From Holophagae bacterium (lineage in GTDB: Bacteria; Acidobacteriota; Thermoanaerobaculia; Thermoanaerobaculales; Thermoanaerobaculaceae): 42,796 nt of DNA. The position numbers were made by a program, and so were the translations under genes. The stretch spans positions 1 through 42,796 of the forward strand of contig JAAYVZ010000111.1 in NCBI GenBank assembly GCA_012516935.1, in the 5' to 3' direction. Positions 40,384 through 42,796 of this stretch are shown piece by piece; within the stretch, counting starts at the first letter, position 1; every line of letters starts with the position of its first letter. The notes under the pieces were generated by a model. The model did not search any database. It saw only the letters and a list, made by a program, of their open reading frames with translations, and was not told the origin of the DNA.

Positions 40384-40389
40384 AGTGTA
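40384..40389 (-). promoter_or_regulatory. -10 box close to the start of the sigma-54 activator gene
   Basis: TACACT on the minus strand, 8 nt before the GTG at 40375, with no Shine-Dalgarno sequence. The leader would be only one or two bases. The -35 is not recognisable. Confidence 0.4.
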
Positions 40390-40528
40390 CCCTACCGATC
40401 CACCCGCCCGGTCGACAGTCGAACGTCGAAGGCTCTCCTCCACCCCCGAACCCAGCACGGCCACCGCCCGCTCTCATTCTTTCACCTCGAGACGGCCGGG
40501 TCTTGGACTCGGCTTCGCACGCGGGGTC

Positions 40529-40544
40529 GGGAGGTCAGCCTCCC
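40529..40544 (-). terminator. Terminator-like hairpin at the oxidoreductase stop codon
   Basis: GGGAGG-TCAG-CCTCCC, a 6-bp stem that begins at the stop codon of the quinone oxidoreductase gene. No T-run follows. A weak candidate for the end of the recA unit. Confidence 0.4.
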
Positions 40545-41542
40545 TACAGCTCGACGACGACCTTGCCGGTCGTCCTGCGGCTCTGCAGCAGGGCATGGGC
40601 CTTGGGCAGCTCGGCGAAGGGGAGCACCGCGCCGATGACCGGCTTGAGCTCGCCGACCGTGACCAGGGCGAGGATGCTGGCGAAGCGTTCCCGCAGCTCG
40701 CCAGCGAGGTGCGGCACGAGCGAGAGGTTGAACCCGGCCAGGGTGCGGCAGTGCGACACCATGGGCAGGGGGCTCAACCTCCCCATACGCAGGATCTCGA
40801 GGCCAGCGCGCAGTCGGTGGATCGATCTCGCTCCCACGGCCGTGGCGAAACCATACAGGATGTAGCGGCCGTCCGGTCGCAGCGCTCGCCACCCGGGCCG
40901 GAACAGCCGCCCGCCGACCGCATCCATCACCACGTCGACGCCACCGGCGAGGGCCTCGCCGTAGCCCGCGTACCCGACCGCGTCGTGAGCCCCCAGGTCG
41001 GTTGCCAGCACTTGTTTCTCGGGCGTCGAGGCGACTGCCAGCACCCGGGCACCGGCGTTGACCGCCATCTGGATCGCCATCGTGCCGACGCCTCCAGCGG
41101 CGGCCGTGATCGCCACCCGCTCGCCGACCCGGATGCGGCCGAGAGTGAAGAGCGCGTGGTTGGCGGTGAGGCCGGTGACGGCGAGCGCCGCACCGGTCTG
41201 CCAGTCGACGGTCGGAGGGAGCTGGAACGTGTAACGGGCGGGCACGCGGACCTTCTCCGCGTGCCCGCCGAAGATCGGCACCGCCACGACACGCGCCCCC
41301 GGGCGCGGATCCGCCACCCCTTCCCCGACCGCGACCACCTCGCCCACCACTTCCATTCCGGGGACGAACGGGGCCGCCGGCACCCTGGGGTAGACCCCTT
41401 GCCGGGCCATGCAGTCGGCGAAGTTGAGGCCGATCGCCCGGACCCCGACCACGACCTCTCCGGACCCGGGGTGGGGGTCCGGAAGGTCGCACAGGCGGAG
41501 GACCTCAGGTCCCCCGTAGCGTGGCGCCTGCCACCCGCGCAT
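40544..41542 (-). CDS. Zinc-free medium-chain quinone oxidoreductase
   Basis: NADPH-dependent quinone or enone reductase of the MDR superfamily. 332 residues. Seen: an N-terminal GroES-like domain (GEVVVGVRAIGLNFADCMARQGVYP, FVPGMEVVGEVVAVGEGV), LPPTVDWQTGAALAVTGLTANHAL, the dinucleotide-binding AAAGGVGTMAIQMA, GGVDVVMDAVGG and a C terminus RRTTGKVVVEL. The catalytic and structural zinc ligands of alcohol dehydrogenases are absent, as in the QOR/VAT-1 branch. Overlaps the recA stop (ATGA), so it is read from the recA promoter. That coupling is unusual; recX is a more common neighbour. Confidence 0.9.
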   Translation of the reverse strand: MRGWQAPRYGGPEVLRLCDLPDPHPGSGEVVVGVRAIGLNFADCMARQGVYPRVPAAPFVPGMEVVGEVVAVGEGVADPRPGARVVAVPIFGGHAEKVRVPARYTFQLPPTVDWQTGAALAVTGLTANHALFTLGRIRVGERVAITAAAGGVGTMAIQMAVNAGARVLAVASTPEKQVLATDLGAHDAVGYAGYGEALAGGVDVVMDAVGGRLFRPGWRALRPDGRYILYGFATAVGARSIHRLRAGLEILRMGRLSPLPMVSHCRTLAGFNLSLVPHLAGELRERFASILALVTVGELKPVIGAVLPFAELPKAHALLQSRRTTGKVVVEL

Positions 41543-42570
41543 CAGCCTTCGTCCGCGCCGCCCGACACACGGACCAGGTTGGGCGCCCGCTCGCGCAGCT
41601 TGCTCTCGATGTCAGCCGCCACCTCCGGGTGCTCCTTGAGGAATGTCCGAGCGTTCTCGCGCCCCTGGCCGAGACGTGTCTCACCGTAGGAGAGCCAGGT
41701 ACCGGACTTGGCGATGAGCCGCTGGTCGAGCCCGAGGTCGAGCAGCTCGCCTACGCGCGAGATGCCCTCGCCGTAGAGGATGTCGAACTCCGCGACACGG
41801 AACGGCGCCGCAACTTTGTTCTTGACCACCTTCACCTTGGTACGATTGCCGACCATCTCCTCACCCGACTTGATGGCGCCGATACGGCGGATGTCCAGGC
41901 GCACCGAAGAGTAGAACTTGAGCGCGCGGCCGCCGGTGGTGGTCTCCGGGTTGCCGAACATGACGCCGATCTTCTCCCGGATCTGGTTGATGAAGATCAC
42001 GCAGGTCTTGGACTTGGAGACGATCGCTGTGAGCTTGCGCAGGGCCTGTGACATGAGCCGGGCCTGCAAACCCACGGAGGCATCGCCCATCTCGCCCTCG
42101 AGCTCGGCACGCGGCACCAGCGCCGCCACCGAGTCGATGACGATCACGTCCACCGAGCCCGAGCGGATCAAGGTCTCGGCGATCTCCAGCGCCTGCTCGC
42201 CGTTGTCCGGCTGCGCCACCAAAAGCTCGTCGACATTGACGCCGAGCTTTCCGCAGTACTCCGGGTCGAGGGCGTGCTCGGCATCGACGAACGCCGCCAA
42301 CCCGCCCGATTTCTGGGCGCTGGCGATGACGTGGAGGGCCAGCGTCGTCTTGCCCGAGGACTCCGGACCGTAGATCTCCACCACCCGTCCGCGTGGCACA
42401 CCGCCAACGCCGAGCGCGGCGTCGAGGCCGATCGAGCCGGTCGAAAGCACGCTCACGGCCATGGCCTCCTGCTGGCCGAGCCGCATGATCGCGCCTTTGC
42501 CGAACTGGCGCTCGATCTGCGCCATCGCCGTCTCCAACGCCTTCATCTTGTCCTGACCGATCTCAGACAT
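41542..42570 (-). CDS. recA: Recombinase RecA
   Basis: DNA strand-exchange ATPase and SOS co-protease. 342 residues from ATG 42570. Seen: [59 protein letters not shown] (Walker A at 68-76), [31 protein letters not shown] (Walker B and loop L1), [29 protein letters not shown] (loop L2) and a C-terminal domain. Normal length. AAAGGACG lies upstream of the ATG. A longer reading frame to 42627 would place the start beside the -10 box. Confidence 0.99.
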   Translation of the reverse strand: MSEIGQDKMKALETAMAQIERQFGKGAIMRLGQQEAMAVSVLSTGSIGLDAALGVGGVPRGRVVEIYGPESSGKTTLALHVIASAQKSGGLAAFVDAEHALDPEYCGKLGVNVDELLVAQPDNGEQALEIAETLIRSGSVDVIVIDSVAALVPRAELEGEMGDASVGLQARLMSQALRKLTAIVSKSKTCVIFINQIREKIGVMFGNPETTTGGRALKFYSSVRLDIRRIGAIKSGEEMVGNRTKVKVVKNKVAAPFRVAEFDILYGEGISRVGELLDLGLDQRLIAKSGTWLSYGETRLGQGRENARTFLKEHPEVAADIESKLRERAPNLVRVSGGADEG

Positions 42571-42607
42571 ACTCACGTCCTTTCTCGTGGGGCTCGGCGT
42601 GGAAGGA

Positions 42608-42623
42608 ACAGCCCGCAAGCTGT
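42608..42623. promoter_or_regulatory. Inverted repeat between the recA promoter and gene
   Basis: ACAGC-N6-GCTGT, a perfect dyad 7 bases downstream of the recA -10 box, about where transcription starts. A LexA-type or other repressor site is possible. It does not match the E. coli (CTGT-N8-ACAG) or Bacillus (GAAC-N4-GTTC) box exactly. Confidence 0.35.
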
Positions 42624-42629
42624 GCACCC

Positions 42630-42658
42630 ACCCTACCCCCCGAGGCGCCGCCCGTCAA
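42630..42658 (-). promoter_or_regulatory. Sigma-70-type promoter of recA
   Basis: TTGACG (42653-42658 read on the minus strand), an exact 17-bp spacer and TAGGGT (42630-42635). The leader would be about 55 nt. A second box, TATACT (42676-42681), lies upstream without a clear -35. The rest of the sequence to the window edge shows no gene I can support. Confidence 0.75.
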
Positions 42659-42796
42659 GAGCCACACGGCAGATCAGTATAGCCGGAGGGTTCGAGGTCT
42701 TTGCGTTGTAGGGGTCGGGCGGGGTGACGGACCCGGGCAGGGCGGGTGGTTGGCGGGCTGGGAAGCCGCCAGGGCGGGCGAGGAGGCCGGCGAGGC

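Noticed and set aside
40376-40477. 34-residue Gly/Arg-rich N-terminal extension of the sigma-54 activator
   Set aside because: The receiver domain begins at once after GTG 40375, and a -10-like box lies inside the extension.
1-42796. CRISPR arrays, insertion sequences, prophage or attachment sites
   Set aside because: No regularly spaced repeats, transposase or integrase genes, terminal inverted repeats or target duplications were seen while reading either strand.

Overview
The window is 42.8 kb of GC-rich, densely packed chromosome with no mobile element, CRISPR array, rRNA or tRNA that I can recognise. It comes from a diderm (Gram-negative type) bacterium. It carries a type IV pilus secretin operon, two LolA-family periplasmic carriers, several lipoproteins with lipoboxes, SecDF-YajC and a NiFe-hydrogenase maturation set, together with menaquinone genes and an AUC-initiated IF3 gene. 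This mix would suit an Acidobacteriota (for example Thermoanaerobaculia-like) or a myxobacterium-like lineage. That placement is inference from gene content only. About 39 protein genes are supported, and at least 11 start with GTG.

Layout. 1-1575 (-): menaquinone genes menF (cut by the window edge) and menG. 1675-10625 (-): one operon, pilM-N-O-P-Q followed by a small lipoprotein and a 1086-residue TIG-repeat lipoprotein. It has a clear promoter, a CRP-like palindrome in its leader and a rho-independent terminator. 10880-11074 (+): rpmB with its own promoter and terminator. 11196-18750 (-): an RND exporter, a LolD-like ATPase, an FtsX-type permease and a LolA-like protein, translationally coupled, then rel (ppGpp synthetase/hydrolase) under its own start signals. 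19010-23880 (-): lolA, tgt, yajC, secD, secF. 24023-25693 (+): a nucleoside kinase with threonyl-tRNA-synthetase-like N-terminal domains. 25880-32264 (-): hypA-B-F-C-D-E and a DUF4126 membrane protein. 32319-34828 (-): fmt and rsmB, then an HU gene with its own promoter. 35195-38435 (+): infC with an ATC start, lysine 6-aminotransferase, a Yip1-type membrane protein and a DUF2752 protein. 38439-42570 (-): recA, a quinone oxidoreductase, a sigma-54 activator and pyrE.

How the genes work together. Most of the window serves the cell envelope: pilus assembly through the outer membrane, Sec-driven export, LolA-type lipoprotein or lipid traffic, and an RND/ABC/LolA-like operon that looks like a dedicated route from inner to outer membrane. 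The hyp genes make the NiFe(CN)2CO centre for a hydrogenase encoded elsewhere. The remainder is translation, stringent response, nucleotide synthesis and DNA repair.

Regulation. Two classes of start signal appear. One has sigma-70-type promoters with 17-bp spacers (pilM, rpmB, hup, recA), with leaders that carry Shine-Dalgarno sequences in most cases. The other has -10-like hexamers only 6-8 nt before the start codon (rel, fmt, lolA, the sigma-54 activator), which suggests leaderless mRNAs. I found no obviously undescribed defence or mobile system. The best leads are the pilQ-linked lipoprotein pair, the RND/Lol-like operon, the leaderless start class, and the rearranged infC neighbourhood.
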